From NCBI GenBank assembly GCA_013141385.1, contig JABFRB010000004.1, positions 1-64,000 on the forward strand: 64,000 bases of DNA, read 5' to 3'. Both the position numbers and the translations under genes were made by a program. Shown piece by piece: positions 17,567 to 32,700 of the stretch. Every line of letters starts with the position of its first letter. Within the stretch, counting starts at the first letter, position 1. The notes below the pieces were generated by a model that saw nothing but the letters and a program-made list of their open reading frames with translations, was not told the DNA's origin and did no database searches. The DNA comes from Bacteroidales bacterium. Its GTDB lineage: Bacteria; Bacteroidota; Bacteroidia; Bacteroidales; Tenuifilaceae.

Positions 17567-20500
17567 TTAAGATGATTTTTCGCCAGAATACAGATTTCGG
17601 CAAAAATCAATGATCGCTTCAATTGACTTGGATTCCGTTAACATCATAGCGTGACTTGAAGAATCCACATCTATGAAATGAATATTCGGTAATAACTCCT
17701 GCCATCTCTTCCAGTAGAATGTATGATCCAGCGTATTGTCCGCAGTAGTAAAAAAAGGTTCCATTCCTCCTAAATACAGCCCATTTTTATTTCTAATATA
17801 ATAGCAATGTGTTGCTTGAGGTTCTTTTAAAGAGTTAATCACGAAATTATCCACATCGTAAGCATGTATTAACTCCACTGTTTTCATAATCATTCTTTCT
17901 AATTCATTTCTTGTCTGTTGCAATCCACTTTTCTGAATCATATCTATTAATTGACTCAAATAGGTATTGCTATCCAAATTTTCATCAATTGAACTCCTGT
18001 GAATTAAAATTTTTTCAATGTTTTCAGGATTTTGAGCAACAAGCGATAATAAAACCGTATTTGCGCCCAATAACATATTGGATTTCACCGATTCTTTCAT
18101 TTGATGCTTATCATCAAATGAATCAAGCATTACAATCGTATTTACTTTTTGGCCGAGAATCTGCAATTGTCTAGTTACTTCATAGGCAATAAGACCACCC
18201 AGAGAATATCCGCCTAAATCATAAGGTCCTTCGACCTGTATCGAACGAATTATTTCGACATAGTACTCTGCTATTGACTGAACCCCATTCAAGGGACTAT
18301 GCTCGGTTTGATATCCTCGGGCTTGAATACCGTAAAAAGGTCGTTGAATTTTATCGGCAATGATATGATAGGGTTGAACACCACCTAATCCTCCGTGAAA
18401 CCAAAATATAGGCCTTCCCTTGGTTTTGTTATTAAGGTGAATAAGTTCGGGAAATTGCGATGAACTTGTTTCTCTTGTAACAATAAACTGCTCAATTGCC
18501 ATTGAATAATGCTGTGCCAAATAAACACACAAGCTTGAGATGGAGTTATATTCAAACAATAAAGCGGGTTGAAATGAAATATCCATTTTCTGCTGAATTT
18601 CCTGACTTAATTTTAGAATTCCCATTGATGTTAGACCTAAATCAATAAAATTTGCTGCAGGATCAATTCCTTCAAGGGGTCTATGTACATTTTCAACAAT
18701 AAGTTGTTCTACAAATATTTTTGCCTTTTCGCCAACACTAAAATGAGAATATTGAGTGTTTTCAGTAGATCCAATGTTTTTGGGCAGTGAAAATTTCCAT
18801 TTATGAGAATTCTTTGTTGCAATGATGTTTTTCTCGTCTTGCAAACTATCAAATAAGAAATGTCCATCACCTGTCATTTTAGAACTAGGTTGTATCTCTA
18901 AGCCTAAAAATATGCCCGATTTCAAACTTTTAATATCCACCCAATAACTATCCCTCGCAAAAGGATATGTAGGCAAACTAATTAATCGAGGTCTTATCTC
19001 CTCTGATGTTTCGGGGTAAAACTTGTTCCAATCTAGTTTCAATCCTTTTACCCAAAGCTCAAGTAATTTGGAATATTTTTTTCGAACAATCCATTTATCA
19101 ATCGCTTCAATCATGTCATCATCTTGATTTAAAACATCTAAATCTTCATGATTGCCTTTTGTCTTACCAACATATTCCCCTTCACAAGATACTTCGTCTA
19201 AATAGTTCCTAAAATTATCTGCTAGTTGTTCAATAGAATTAACAAGAAAACCTAACCTTTCTTCCATTACTTCTCTTCCTACTTGTAAAGTATAGGCGAT
19301 ATCGATTAATCTGATAGAAGGATCGATAGTTTCAAGAAAAACTAACATATCCCGAACTTTTTGTTTTAGTTGCTCTGGGGTTCTGGCCGATAATGGAATG
19401 ATAACCTTGTCTTGAGACTCACCATGTTTAATACGAGACACTATGGCTGTTACCGGAATATATTCCTCCACAATCATATGAGCATTAGATCCTCCCGCAC
19501 CAAAACAAGAGAGACCTGCAATACGAGGTAAAGAAATCCCATCCATTATTGGTTGCTCCCATGACCTCAAAGACTGATTGACAACAAAAGGGCTCTTATC
19601 GAAATCAATGTGAGGGTTTAGTTTTTCCGAATGTAGCGAAGGAACAATTTGCTTATACTTCATTTGCAGTAAAATTTTAGTAAGCCCAGCAATACCTGCC
19701 GCAGATTCGCAATGACCAATGTTGGATTTTGCCGAACCAATAAAGCAATAATTCGAATCCTGATGTAAATCTTGAGAAAAGGCTTTACTAAGTCCTAAAA
19801 TTTCAATAGGATCTCCTAAAATAGTTCCTGTTCCATGTGCCTCAATGTAACTAATATGACGTGGATTTACTTGTGCCTCAGACATTGCTCGACTAATTAC
19901 TTTAGCCTGAGCCTGTGGGTTTGGAACACTATAGGCGTTAGTTTTTCCACCATGATTGAGAGCACTACCCTTGATTAAGCCATAAATATGGTCACCATCC
20001 TTTTGGGCTTCCGATAGCCTTTTTAGTATAACAGTTCCCACACCTTCGCTAGGAATATAACCATCACTACCTTCTCCAAAACTCTGACATTTATCAGCAC
20101 TAGAAATGGAACGAGTTGCACTTAAAAATAGGTATTTATTAGGATGTATAGTTAGATTAACCCCTCCTGCAATTGCTAATTGAGTTCGTCCCATCCTTAA
20201 ATCCTGACAGGCAAGATGAATGGCTGTAAGAGAGGAGGAACACATAGTATCCACTGTCATGCTGGGTCCGTGCAAATCGAAGAAGTAAGAAACACGATTG
20301 GCTATGCCAGCCTGATTACCGGCAAATCCCATACGTTTTCCTAACATGCTAGCTTCAACCCCGAATAATTGATATTCACTAAACATCACACCAACATAAA
20401 CCCCTACCTGTGCTGGTAAATCTTGGGAGTTTTGGTTAGAAAGTAACTGCAAACGATTTAGTGTATAACCCGCATCCTCAAGAGCCATCCAGGCATGCTG

Positions 20501-20785
20501 CAAAAACAATCGTTCCTGAGGATCTGTGAATTTTGCCTCTAGCTGTGAAAAATTGAAAAATGAAGCGTCAAATTCATCTGCACCACTAATAAAACCGCCC
20601 CATTTACTATGGTGAAATCCTTCCTTATTACGATCCTGACTATAGTATTCTCTCCAATCCCAACGCTCCAAGGGGATCTCTGTAATACAGTCTCTCCCAG
20701 AGCGCAGGTTATTCCAATACTCTTCAATATTTATTGCATTAGGATAACGACCGCTGAGCCCAATAATTGCAATAGGTTCTTCATG
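17567..20785 (-). other. PKS-C terminal module: KS-ACP-TE
   Basis: The KS has the active Cys (DTMCSSS) and both His motifs (EAHGTGT, KSNIGH). No reductive domains follow, so the last extension unit keeps its beta-keto group unless acted on in trans. The ACP reads DLGLTSMGIL: the phosphopantetheine Ser is kept but the usual Asp before it is Thr. The thioesterase starts at PIFWFHGGLGG and has the triad elements GYSLGG (Ser), VMLDSFD (Asp) and DSSSHAM (His), so it should release the chain by hydrolysis or ring closure. Confidence 0.88.
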
Positions 20786-23700
20786 GGTGGGTGAAAAAGA
20801 TGAATTTTGTAAATTAATAGTTTGAGGCTGGCGACTAAAACGTCGAACTAAAGTTTTCTCACTCTTTGACTCTAAGGCGGAATTATGATTTATAGTATCT
20901 TTAATAGAATGAGTTTCATTTTCTAATGAAAACAATTTTACAAGTCTATCTCCGTAAGATTTTATGAAATATTCGCTTACATCGTGAATATTTCGATATT
21001 CAAAGAATATGGTTTTGGGTAATGATCCAAAAGTTTTTTCCAACTGATTGGTTAACTCCATTGCAGTTATAGAATCAATACCGTAAGTATCCAAAGATGC
21101 CTGCAGATCAATTTTATTAATGGGTATTTTTAATACTGATGAAAATTGAATACTTATAAAATTTTGAGTTTTTTCAATTAGACTTTCTGAAACCTCTTTA
21201 CTATCTACTTTATCAACGTTTCCAATTTCTGCATTTGTACTTACTAAATATTCATTCTGTTTCATGCCAATCCAAGGCTCATTTTGAAAAACTGAATTTT
21301 CAAAAATAGTTCTACGCATTTTCGATAATTCACCAGTAATCCCCATAATCTGACTATAGGGTTGCATAATACTATGATTAAATATTCGCATTCCATCTGT
21401 ACTTGACATCGGATGAATACCAGCACTTTCAAGCAAAATATTAATTTTGGCCTCATGGATTTTCATCCCTCCATCCTGCCATAATGGCCAATTGACAGAC
21501 AAAGTTTTACCTTTTCGCACTCCACTATTTACAAGTTGATTACGATAAGCAGCAAATTGATCTATGAAGCCATTTGCAGTTGCATAATCGGCTTGACCAA
21601 CATTACCCAACATTGTTGAGGTAGATGAGAACAACACCATAAAATCCAAATCAAGATCTCTAGTCGCTTCATCAAGATTTAAGGTACCAACTACTTTGGG
21701 TTCAAGTACACGGGTAAATTCTTCAGTTGTTTTTTTCAGAATAAAGTTATCGGCAATCATCCCAGCACTGTGAATAATACCGTTAAATTGACCATGCTTT
21801 ATATTAACTTCGGTAATAAATTGCTTTACCTGTTCTAAATTACTTAACTCTAACTGATGATAGTCAAGTCGGTTTGGGTTTTCGGATAGATTCTTAAGTA
21901 TGGTGCTTTTTTTATCCTGCCACTGTTTCTCAGTTAGAATAGAACGCCCAGTTAAAATAATTTTGGCTTTACTAGTTTGACATAAAATTTCTCGGGCAAA
22001 CAAGATTCCCAAGCCTCCCAAACCTCCGGTTATAATATAAACACCACAATCCTTGAAAACATTAGGTACTTCTCTTAGACTGAAATCCTGTTTTTCCTGT
22101 ATTTCTCTCCACTGTATGACAAATCTATCGCCCTGTTCGTATTTAATGATAGCATCCTGCGGTTTATCTTTATTTTGTAATAGTTTACTAACTAGATCTT
22201 TTGATGTTGTGTTTGACTCTATAAAAATAAACTGACTGGAAATCAAAGGATTTTCAAGGTGAGCAGTTTTAAATAGTCCTGACAAGCCTGAGTATAAAAA
22301 TTTTTCACGTTCACCAACTATAACTATCTGAATTAGTACTTTATTTGATGGCTTGCTTTTAAGCAAGGTTTGTAATAGTTCAAAACAGGCTAAAGCATAT
22401 TCACCATAACGCTCTGCAATACTTTTTTGTAATGTAGCATGTAACGAAACAAAGCGGACATGCGTCATAAAATTCTGAAGTTCACTGATGTTTACAACAG
22501 GATGTTCACAAAAAATAACATAGTGATGTGCATCGTTTGAGTATTCTATCTTGGAAGGATTGTCGATAACAAGACTACTTGTAATTGAGCACGGTTCCCA
22601 TATTGGAACTGCAAGCAGTAACCCAGTATTAGAATCAAGATTCTTTGTAATGCCTACTTTTGAACTGATTTCTCTGAAAGAAAAACCTCGCATTTGGACG
22701 CAAATATTGCCCTCAAAGTCGCATAAATCAATATCCAACCTTGTGATTTTATCTTCTGATTTATTTCCTTCGCTGTTTTCAACTGAGTACCGAACCCATG
22801 CAAACATTTCTTTAGTACAAGGGGAAATAATGCACAACGATTCCAAGGCAAAAGGAAGTAAAGGGCGTTGAACGAATTTGCTGCCCGCTATGCTATAGCC
22901 ACTACCATCGAATCCGTTCAAATTATTTGTGTCGGCAAACAGTCCAATGGAAGATTGAATTGCACTATCCATCAAACTGGGGTGGAGTAAATAGTCATGA
23001 TGTGAGTCTATCAAAGTAACCGGTAAACTCAATTGTGCAAACACCTGTTTATTACCTCTGTATATACTTGTTATTCCACGAAATGAAGTACCAAAATCAA
23101 TCCCTACTTCGCTATAAATCGGATAGATATCTGAAGCGTCTAATTTACCATAAATCATTTGTTCACGGAGAGAAACCAAATCCAGTTTGCTTGACAATGT
23201 TTTATCAACGAACGTAATTTGACCCTGACCATGAATGGTTTCTTTCACCCTCTCTCCATCTGATTTTATGCTGAATATTTCATAGTCAATTTTTTCGCAA
23301 TTGCTTTTTTCATTACTTGGATACAGAGCAATAGATATCTCGATGGAATCTTTAACTACAATTGGTTGTGCCCAAACCACGTTATGAAGTTCTATTACCT
23401 TTTTTCCACCTGCTGATTCATTTCGTGTTGTTGTTGCTTGAACAAAGGCCGCTCTAGCCATTTCCAAATACACAACGCCTGGAAGTACCTTCTGTCCCAT
23501 CACCTTATGATCTCTAAGGAAAAATTCTTCGCCACTAAAGATTGAGGAATAACTCTGATGGTTTAGGTTGGATGAATTGGTATGAAGTAAGGGATGTATA
23601 TTTATGCTTTTAGACGATATTGTTTTCGATTCATCAAGTTGATTTATCCAATATCTTTCTTTAGCAAAAGGGTATGCTGGCAGGTTTATGCGCTTCGGTT

Positions 23701-26700
23701 TAACTTCACCATAAAATTTATCCCACTCAAGTTCCAAGCCTTTTACCCATAAATCCAAAAGATTTGAAAATTTCCTTTCTTTAACCCACTTATTCACAGT
23801 TTCACGTAAATCAGTATCTGTTCTAAATAAAGTTAGTGAATCTTTACCTCGTTTTACCTGACCTTGATATCCATTCTCTAACCCTCCTCTATAGGCTTGT
23901 AATTTCTCACCTAATTCTTCTAAAGACGAAACAATGAACCCTAAACGTTCCTCCATCGCCTCTCTACCTACTTGTAAAGTGTAAGCCATCTGGGTCAAAT
24001 CAATCGATGAATGTTCATTTTCTGATAAATAATCTATTAGATCACAGACTTTTTGTCTTAACTGCTCTTTTGTTTTTGCCGAAAAAGGAATGATAACAGA
24101 ACTCTCGCTTACAGACGAAATTGGGGTTTGTCTATTTTCCACGGGAAGTACTTCTCTTATAACTAAATGAGCGTTAGTTCCGCTGTGTCCAAAAGAATTG
24201 AGCACTGCCATTCGCGGAAATCCATCGGTTGAGATCCATTCGGATTCTTGAATTGGAATAGAGAATGGAGAATCCTTGAATTCTATCAAGGGGTTGATCG
24301 TTTTAAAATTCAATAGTTTCGGAATTCGTTTATGCTGAATTGATAATAATACTTTAATCAGTCCAATAACTCCTGCTGCTGCTGCCGTATGACCAATGTG
24401 AGATTTTGCACTACCAACGGCACAATACTCTTGTTTCTGAGTAAATTTCTTGAAAACTCTCACAAGGGCATTTGCCTCTACAGGATCTCCAAGTTTTGTT
24501 CCTGTACCATGCGCTTCAACATAACTAATTTTTCCGGGATCAATTTGGTATTTACTGTAAACATTTAAGATCAACTCTTCCTGAGCTGCACCATTAGGAG
24601 CGGTAATTCCATTGCTTGCCCCATCCTGATTAATTCCAGATCCGCAGATCACACCATAAATGGAATCTCCTGAAGCAATAGCATCCTCTAAACGCTTTAA
24701 AACCAACATTCCAACTCCTTCCGAAATGATGGTTCCATCACCTGCGCTATCAAAGGTAAAACAGCGGCCGCTGGGAGAAAGCATTTCCACTTCGTCCAGA
24801 CTAACCTGAACTGTGTGATCCATACATGCGTTAACACCACCAGCCAAAGCCAAATCCGTTTCCCTGTTTTTTAAACTTTCGCATGCCTGATGAATGGCAA
24901 CAGCCGAAGAAGAGCAACCCGTATTGACAACAAAAGCAGGTCCATTCAGATTTAAAAAATACGATAACCGCGAAGCAACAATGGCATCTGAAGCACCTGT
25001 GAAACTTTTACCCATATATTTCACCGGCTCTGCCCCAATAAAGATACCTGTTTGCGAACCAGACAGGTTTCTTGGATTATAACCTGCATCTTCAATGGCT
25101 TTCCATCCTTCCTGCAAAACCAAACGCTGGTGGGGGCTCATAGACTCGGCTTCTCTAGGAGAAATATTAAAAAATAAAGGGTCAAAACAGTCGCGTTCAG
25201 AAAGAACTCCTCCCCATTTACAACGGGTTTTCCCTTGCTTTTTTTCCTTACTAAAATATTTCTCCTGATCAAAGTAATTAAAGGGAAGTTCCTCAACTCC
25301 ATCAATTCCCATAATTAAGTTTCTCCAAAATTCCTTTACGTTTCCAGCTTTGGGGAATTGCCCTGAAACTCCAATAACAGCAATTTCTGTAGTTTTTATA
25401 TTATTAGAACTTTGAATGCGACTAATGGTATCATGAACATTACTTAAAGTACGAACTTCTGGATTTTGAAAATTTTTGTTCGAGTTGTTTATATCATTTT
25501 GCTTAAAATCTTTCTCTGAATTCAATTTTGCATCAATTTGCCCACTATAAGCACTCATCACATGTCTACTCAGACGATTGAGTGAAGAGTAATCAAAGAT
25601 AATAGCAGTGTTTAGCGAGATAGATAAGCGTTCATTAACCTGATTGATAAAATTAACTCCCAAGATAGAATCAACACCATAATCCGAGAAAGCAATATTT
25701 GGATCTATATTTTCTGGTGCAATTTTCAAAGTACTAGACAAACAACCAAGAATATTCGATTGAACGTATTCATACGGATCTTTCCGGGGGGTAAAATCTT
25801 TAGATTGAAGATGCTGAGCTCTAATTTTTTCTTTATTAATGGCTTGAACAGAAGACGAGAAAGATTGCTGTTTTTTTCTGCGAATTATTCCATCGCTTTG
25901 CGCTAAAATAATTTGCTGCCCTAGTTCATGTGCTTCTTCCGCAGGGAAAAATACTTGAGAAAAACCCTCCTCTTCTAAAACCCGTTGCCAACTTTCTGGA
26001 AATAGTCCAGGGCTATCGAGCATGCGAAGATCAGAATCTTCAAAAAGCCACCACCCATCTAATAATCCGAATGTCAAATGAGCAGCCAAAGATTGTATGC
26101 TAACCTCGTTAAGAATAAGGAGACCCTGACTACACAAAAGGGTTTTGGCGTTCTGCAAAGTATTTCGAATATTCTTTGTAGCATGCAATACATTGGAAGC
26201 AATCACTAAATCATAACTCGCGAGTTCAAAACCTTGCGACTCAACTGATTGTTCAATATCTAATAGTTGACACTCTAGATAAGGAGTTTTACTAGCAAAA
26301 TTATCATGAGCATGTAAAAAAAATGCCTTAGAAATATCTGTGTAGCAGTATTTTTCAATAGCATTTTGATAATCACGCAATTTCTCAAAAATGATGGTAG
26401 ATGTACTTCCTGTTCCAGCACCAATTTCCAAAATTCTCAACCGTGTTCGTGAATCCAACTCCAATCGCTTTTGCAAGTAGGCAACTACCGTATTAGCAAC
26501 AATTTCATTATAGGTATCACCTTGAAGATTGTTTTTGTAAACTCCTTCAACTTTCTCTAGAGAAGATTTTGGGAATAGAACATCCGTTGCGGGAATTTGC
26601 CCCTGCAAAACCTCTGGTAATTTCTCCAAACAATCGTTTAAAAGCAGAACTAATGCTTTGTATTCAGGATTTTGACAATAATTATCCTTTTGAAGTCTCC

Positions 26701-29700
26701 AACTATTCCATACCGAGTCAAATTCTAATGGTAACCAGTCCTCAACAAAGTCACCTTTAATTCTAATCAACTTGTATTCTGATAGTATTCTCAAGCAAGC
26801 ATTCCACCAAGGATAGTATTTATTTATAATTCCGCTTCGCACTCTAAGATCCAACAAGTTTAAAGGAATCTTAGAGGAGGAAGATTCCCACAAACGACGT
26901 AACTGAACAAATAGTAACTGAATGAGCCATTTATCCAAATCCATTCCTTTTTGTCTAAGCCGAAGGTTTGCAATTTTATCTGTGGGAATTTCGATTAATT
27001 TTTTGTAATCCTGAGAGAATGAGGGTGATTTACTCGTGAGCATAATAAATTCGTCTTGAGCAATATTCATTATAGAGGTAAGCACCTTAGACTGCCCAAC
27101 ACATAAAACTTGATGAATTCTGTTTTGCTGTAACTCATTCACAAATCGTTCAAAGCATGCAAATCCCTCCCAATCCTCCAAAACATCGATATTTTCAGTG
27201 CCTATTTCATTTGTTCGTTCCTTAAAAGAAGATTTCCAAATACCCCAGTTGATAATCCCAATAGGAAAATTTGTGTTTTTTTGCAGAGAACGAACAATAC
27301 TATCCGAAAAAGTAATTCCACTAGTATATGCCGTGAAATCGGAAGCACCCAAAAATGAGTATGTTTGTCTGGATGAAAAATAGCACATGAAATCCAAGGA
27401 TTCTTTTTTCAGCGCATTATAAAATGCCAAACTACCAAGTGTCTTAATATTTGAAGTAAACCTAAATTCCAATTCGCTGATTTGATCAATAGAATTGTCA
27501 CTATTGGAAACCATTCCAGAAAAAATAGCTCCATGAATGTCTTCATATTTGTTTTTAACTTGCTCTATTGCCCTTTGCATTGATTCAGGACTAGTCAAAT
27601 CTGCTTCAAAGTAGTCCAATCTTTCAGTAAACTCTTCGAATCGCTTTAAAGCTGTTTTTATCTTTTCAGATTCTTTGGAGCTTCTCCCAATCCATACAAT
27701 GTTAGCATCATATTTTTTAATTAAGTTACTTGTTATTATCTGACCAATAGTTCCACTTCCACCAGCAATAAGATAAACCCCTCTATTCCTGAAAACAGGT
27801 AAATGGTTTGCTTCCCGCTTTAATTTAAAAAAAGTTTGTCGATACCGTTTGCCCGATTGAATTTTAAAAACCTCACCATTACCAGAAGGAGATTCTGTAT
27901 AAATAGCATTAAATAATATCTCCTGATAGTTTACTTTTTCTAAATCCTTTGAGGATAAGTCAAGGTTTCTCACTTTAAATACATGGTTACCCTGTGCTAG
28001 TGAATAGGCAAAACCTGTACAACCTCCACCCCAGAAGCGCAAGGAATTACTTGATTTTTCAGCAATTGAATAATTATCGAGCGTAAGAATATATGAATCA
28101 ATTTTTTCTCCAATCTTGTTGGTTTGTTTTAGATATTTGATAAATCGCAATAATTGAATTTCATTGTTTTCCTGACATTCTATAACTTTCTCCCATGTTA
28201 TTAGTTGGGGCAACTGCTCATTCATGGCGAGAAAATAAAAAACTTCAACTTTATTTACATCCTGTAAACAATGCGAAAAGCATTCTGGATCATGAATATC
28301 ACACAACCATTCTCCTTTAGAAATCTGTTTAGTTGTGTTTGCTAAACGAATAATTATTACACAACTATTTTCATTTTTTTGGTAAAAATTCTGAATTGTT
28401 TCCTCAAACTGAAACGCGGATCCATTACAAATAATTAGAACATTAGAGTGAGGAGTAGGAGGACTTTGAAGCAGATTCTCCTGCTCTTCCCACCTGCATA
28501 GATAAGTCAGCTTGTCCCATTGTTCTTCTTCGGTGAAAATAGAATTGCTGTTTGGGGGAAGTTTTGTAACTGTGTCTTGGTGGGATAATGAATTTTGAAG
28601 TTGATCTCCTGACTTTTCTTCTACAACATGAAGAAAATGATCTTCCTCTATCCAATACCGTTCCTTAGCAAAAGGGTAACCAGGTAAACTAACACGCATA
28701 GGTTTGTCATAACCATAAAATCTGCTCCAGTCGAAATCAAAGCCTTTAACCCATAAATTCAACAATTTCGCTAATTTTTTTTGAGATATCCATTGTTCAA
28801 CAATGGTTACTTTCAAATCATCATCCTCGCTTATCAAACTCAAACCTTCCTTACTATGCTTGGTTAGATCTTGATAAACTCCATCTATATGCTCCTCATT
28901 CAGATAAGCTTGTAATTTTCTCGTCAATTGCTCTACGGAACTAACCATAAAACCTATACGTTCACTCATTGGTTCACGACCTACTTGTAATGTATAAGCC
29001 AACTCTATAAGATCGAGTGATTCTTTTCTGCTATGAAGAAAATTTAATAAATCAATAACTTTTTGCCTAAGCTGTTTAAGCGTTTTGGCTGAAAGTGGTA
29101 TGGCAATCTCACTTCTTTGAATGAATTTTTTATCTTTTTCAATTTGCAATGCGCTCAAATCAACATATTCTTCAACAACTACATGTGCATTAGTACCACT
29201 GAAACCAAAAGAACTAACCGCAGCTTGTCGTTTCTTTCCATTCTTAGTTTCCCAATTCCGCAATTGAGTATTGATATAAAACGGAGTATCTTTCAAATCA
29301 ATGTGTTCATTCAACTTTTCAAAATTGATAGTAGGGGGCAATTGCTTATTCTTTAAGGCTAAAAGCACCTTGATAAAACCCGATATTCCAGATGCAGAGA
29401 GGCAATGACCAATGTTACTTTTTATTGAGCCTAAAGCACAGAAACCCTTTTCATTTGTGTATTTCTTAAAGGATTCTTTTAGACCTTCAACCTCAATAGG
29501 GTCTCCCAATTTAGTGCCAGTTCCATGATTTTCAACGAGTTGAATATTGACTGGTTTAATTCGGAATTTTTCATAAATCTCTTGTTCCAATCGTGTTTGT
29601 GATTCAGGATTAGGAGCAGTAATTCCATTAGTTCTACCATCCTGATTTACACCCCAACCTTGGATGACTCCATAAATTCTATCATGATCCCTTTCTGCAT

Positions 29701-32700
29701 CAACTAACCTCTTTAGCATCACAACCCCAACTGCTTCTCCAGGTACAAAGCCATTGGCTCTCTGATCAAAAGTGTAGCACTTCCCATCTGGCGATAGCAT
29801 GCCTGCCTGCGAGGTCATTACATGCATTGAAGGACCTGCCATTACATAAACCCCTCCGGCCAATGCTAAGTCACTACTACCACTAACGAGACTATCGCAT
29901 GCTGAGGCAAGGGCAACAAGGGACGAAGAGCAAGCTGTATCAATTGACAAGCAAGGTCCTTGCAGATTTAAGAAATAGGAAATACGTGCTGCTAGTATTG
30001 AGGTAGCACCTCCTATTAAATTTTGTGCGCTCCATTGATGCTTTTGTGATTGTTGATGATAGCCATTACTACTACATCCAACAAAAACACCACATTTGCT
30101 TCCAGAAAGATGTTTGGGGTTGTATCCAGCATCTTCAATGGAATGCCAACTGGTTTGCAAAAATAAGCGCTGCTGGGGATCCATTGATTCAGCCTCAATC
30201 GGTGATATATTAAAAAATAAAGGATCAAATAGATCGTATTCTTCCAAAAATCCCATCCATTTGCAATTCGTTTTTCCAGGCAACACAGCTCCTTGGCTGT
30301 AATACTCACTAAGATTCCATCGTTTTTGCGATACCTCACTGATACAATTTTTTCCTTGAGAAATATTCTGCCAAAACTCATCTAAATTCTTTGCTTGAGG
30401 AAACTGACCACTCACTCCAATTACAGCAATTGATTGTGATTGGTAGAAAGATAATGGTTCAGGTTGACTTTCAAAAGGTTGCTTTTGATGCTCTTTAAGT
30501 CTTGTTTTTTTAAATGAAACTAGTTTTTTTCCATTAGTCAGAATTTGTTGACTGGTTACTGGTTTTGCAATTTTAATTTTTTCATCTGTAACAATTAATT
30601 TTTGGAAACTATCATCTGTTTTCCGAATCTTATCAATTTCACTTTTAACATAATTACTGAACTGGCTTATAGTAGGATAATTATAAACCTTGGTAGCCTC
30701 AATCGATGTTTTATATTTTTCATTTATCTTACGCACCCAACTCACTCCTGCAATCGAGTCCAAACCCATATCAACAAATTGTTTATCCTCATCTATTTCC
30801 GATACTTGCATTTGTAATTCATCGGACAAGAACCCTTTTAGAGTTGATGAAATTTTGGATAGGTTCTCCGTTTCAGGGGATAAATCAACCTCGCCAGAAT
30901 TCGCAATATTACCTGTTACAGCAGAAATCGATACAGATCTATTACCAAAATTTGGTTCAGGATTGAATTCCGTTCCGCTCTGATAAAAATGTTCTTGAAT
31001 CAAATTTAGTGTTTCAACCTGCCCAACAAATGTTTTTTCGTGCATCAACAACTCAAGCTGATAAACCTCTTCCAAATGCTCTTGAAAGTATAGTGTCCAC
31101 TGACGTTTTAAAGCAATAAGATTCTCTCTAGAATGAGTTGCAATTTGTTGAGCAAGAACCATTACAAATGAATCGATCTGATTTCTAGGCAACACACAAA
31201 ACTTTTGGCCTTTTTCTTTTAATTCTCTACCAGAATATTCTCTTGCAGTAAAAAGAGTCTCCCTCGCCAAATCGTACCCTATTTTTTCTGGGAAAACAAG
31301 TGTGGCTCCGGCACCAGGGGTAAATCCATAATTCGTATATGGGCTTACATATTTACTTTCTTCGCTTAAAATAACAAAATCAGCAAACATTCCAAAAGAC
31401 CATCCTGCACCAATGCCATGCCCTTGCATTGCAGCAATCACGGGAATTTTACAATCAAGAGCTACTTGAATAATTTTATTTTCGGTAAATTTAGCCTTAC
31501 CTTCCTGAATAGCTATCAATGATTCCTTAGTACCTCCTGAAGCAAAATAATTTTCGTAACCTTTAATAATCACCACCTTGTAATTAGGTGCTCCGTTTAT
31601 GTGCTCAAATACCTCTATCAATCCGTTTACAAGAGCCTCCGAAAACATATTCTTTGCTTCCCGATCCTCCATTTTAACTAATACAATTTCATCGGAATAA
31701 ACAGTGGCTTTAATAACTTTTGATTTTAATGACAAAGAAACGACTCTTGAATTATTGTCAATCTCTTTTTCCATTTCACAATTCGCAATCTCAAATGAAT
31801 CTTCAATCGCTTTTTCCCACAATTTTCTGAACTTCACTTGTTCTTGAAAATGTGCTACTCTCCTCTCTTTCCACGATAATAAAGAAGGGCTACTAACAAC
31901 TAATTCATTAACTAAATGATTAAGATGTCGAGCCAAATGTATTTTTAACTGACGTAGCGTTTCTTGTGGTTTTTCAGAAAGATTTCTAGCAAGATTTTGT
32001 GCGAAATCCTCAACCTTTTCTTTGGAAAGAATGGGGCAAGTCCATCCTTTCTCTTGGAGTTGCAAACCAGTCAATCCATTATTTGATGACAAAGAATCTT
32101 TAGATAAAGACAATATTTCCTTTGCATGAGTTTCACCGAATCGCTCTTTAAAAAGAAATTCAAGTTGCTTATTAATAATTACTTCCTGTTCCAAATCTGA
32201 ATCAGAAATTGTAAAACCATAATTGCTTTCTTGGTTACAAATCATGAAATCACACAGTGCCCCTACAAGAAAACCAGCCCCTAAGGCATCACCACTCATT
32301 ACAGCAATAACTGGATAAGGAAAAGAAATAATGGATTGATATAAGTTTTGCTGACGTGTCTCTTTAAGCGCTTCTGTTAATTCGTTTTTCCTTCCCCTCA
32401 AAAAACTTTTCTTTGTCCCTTTTAATATTAAGACCTTAAAATCCGTTATGTGTTTTGCTCTATCAAGCACATCACACAATTCATCAACTAAAACTTTGGA
32501 AAGGGTATTATTGCTCTCATCCGAAACTATTTGAAGAGAAAAAATGCCATTTCCAAAATTGAATAAACTAACATGAGAAAATGTAATTAATAAATTAGGG
32601 GAAGTAGACCATTCATAATCATCATTTAAAGGTGTATCAACCAGTTTAATAGAGGTGATAGGTTTAGAGAGTTCATGCTCAATTGTTTTCATCACATGAG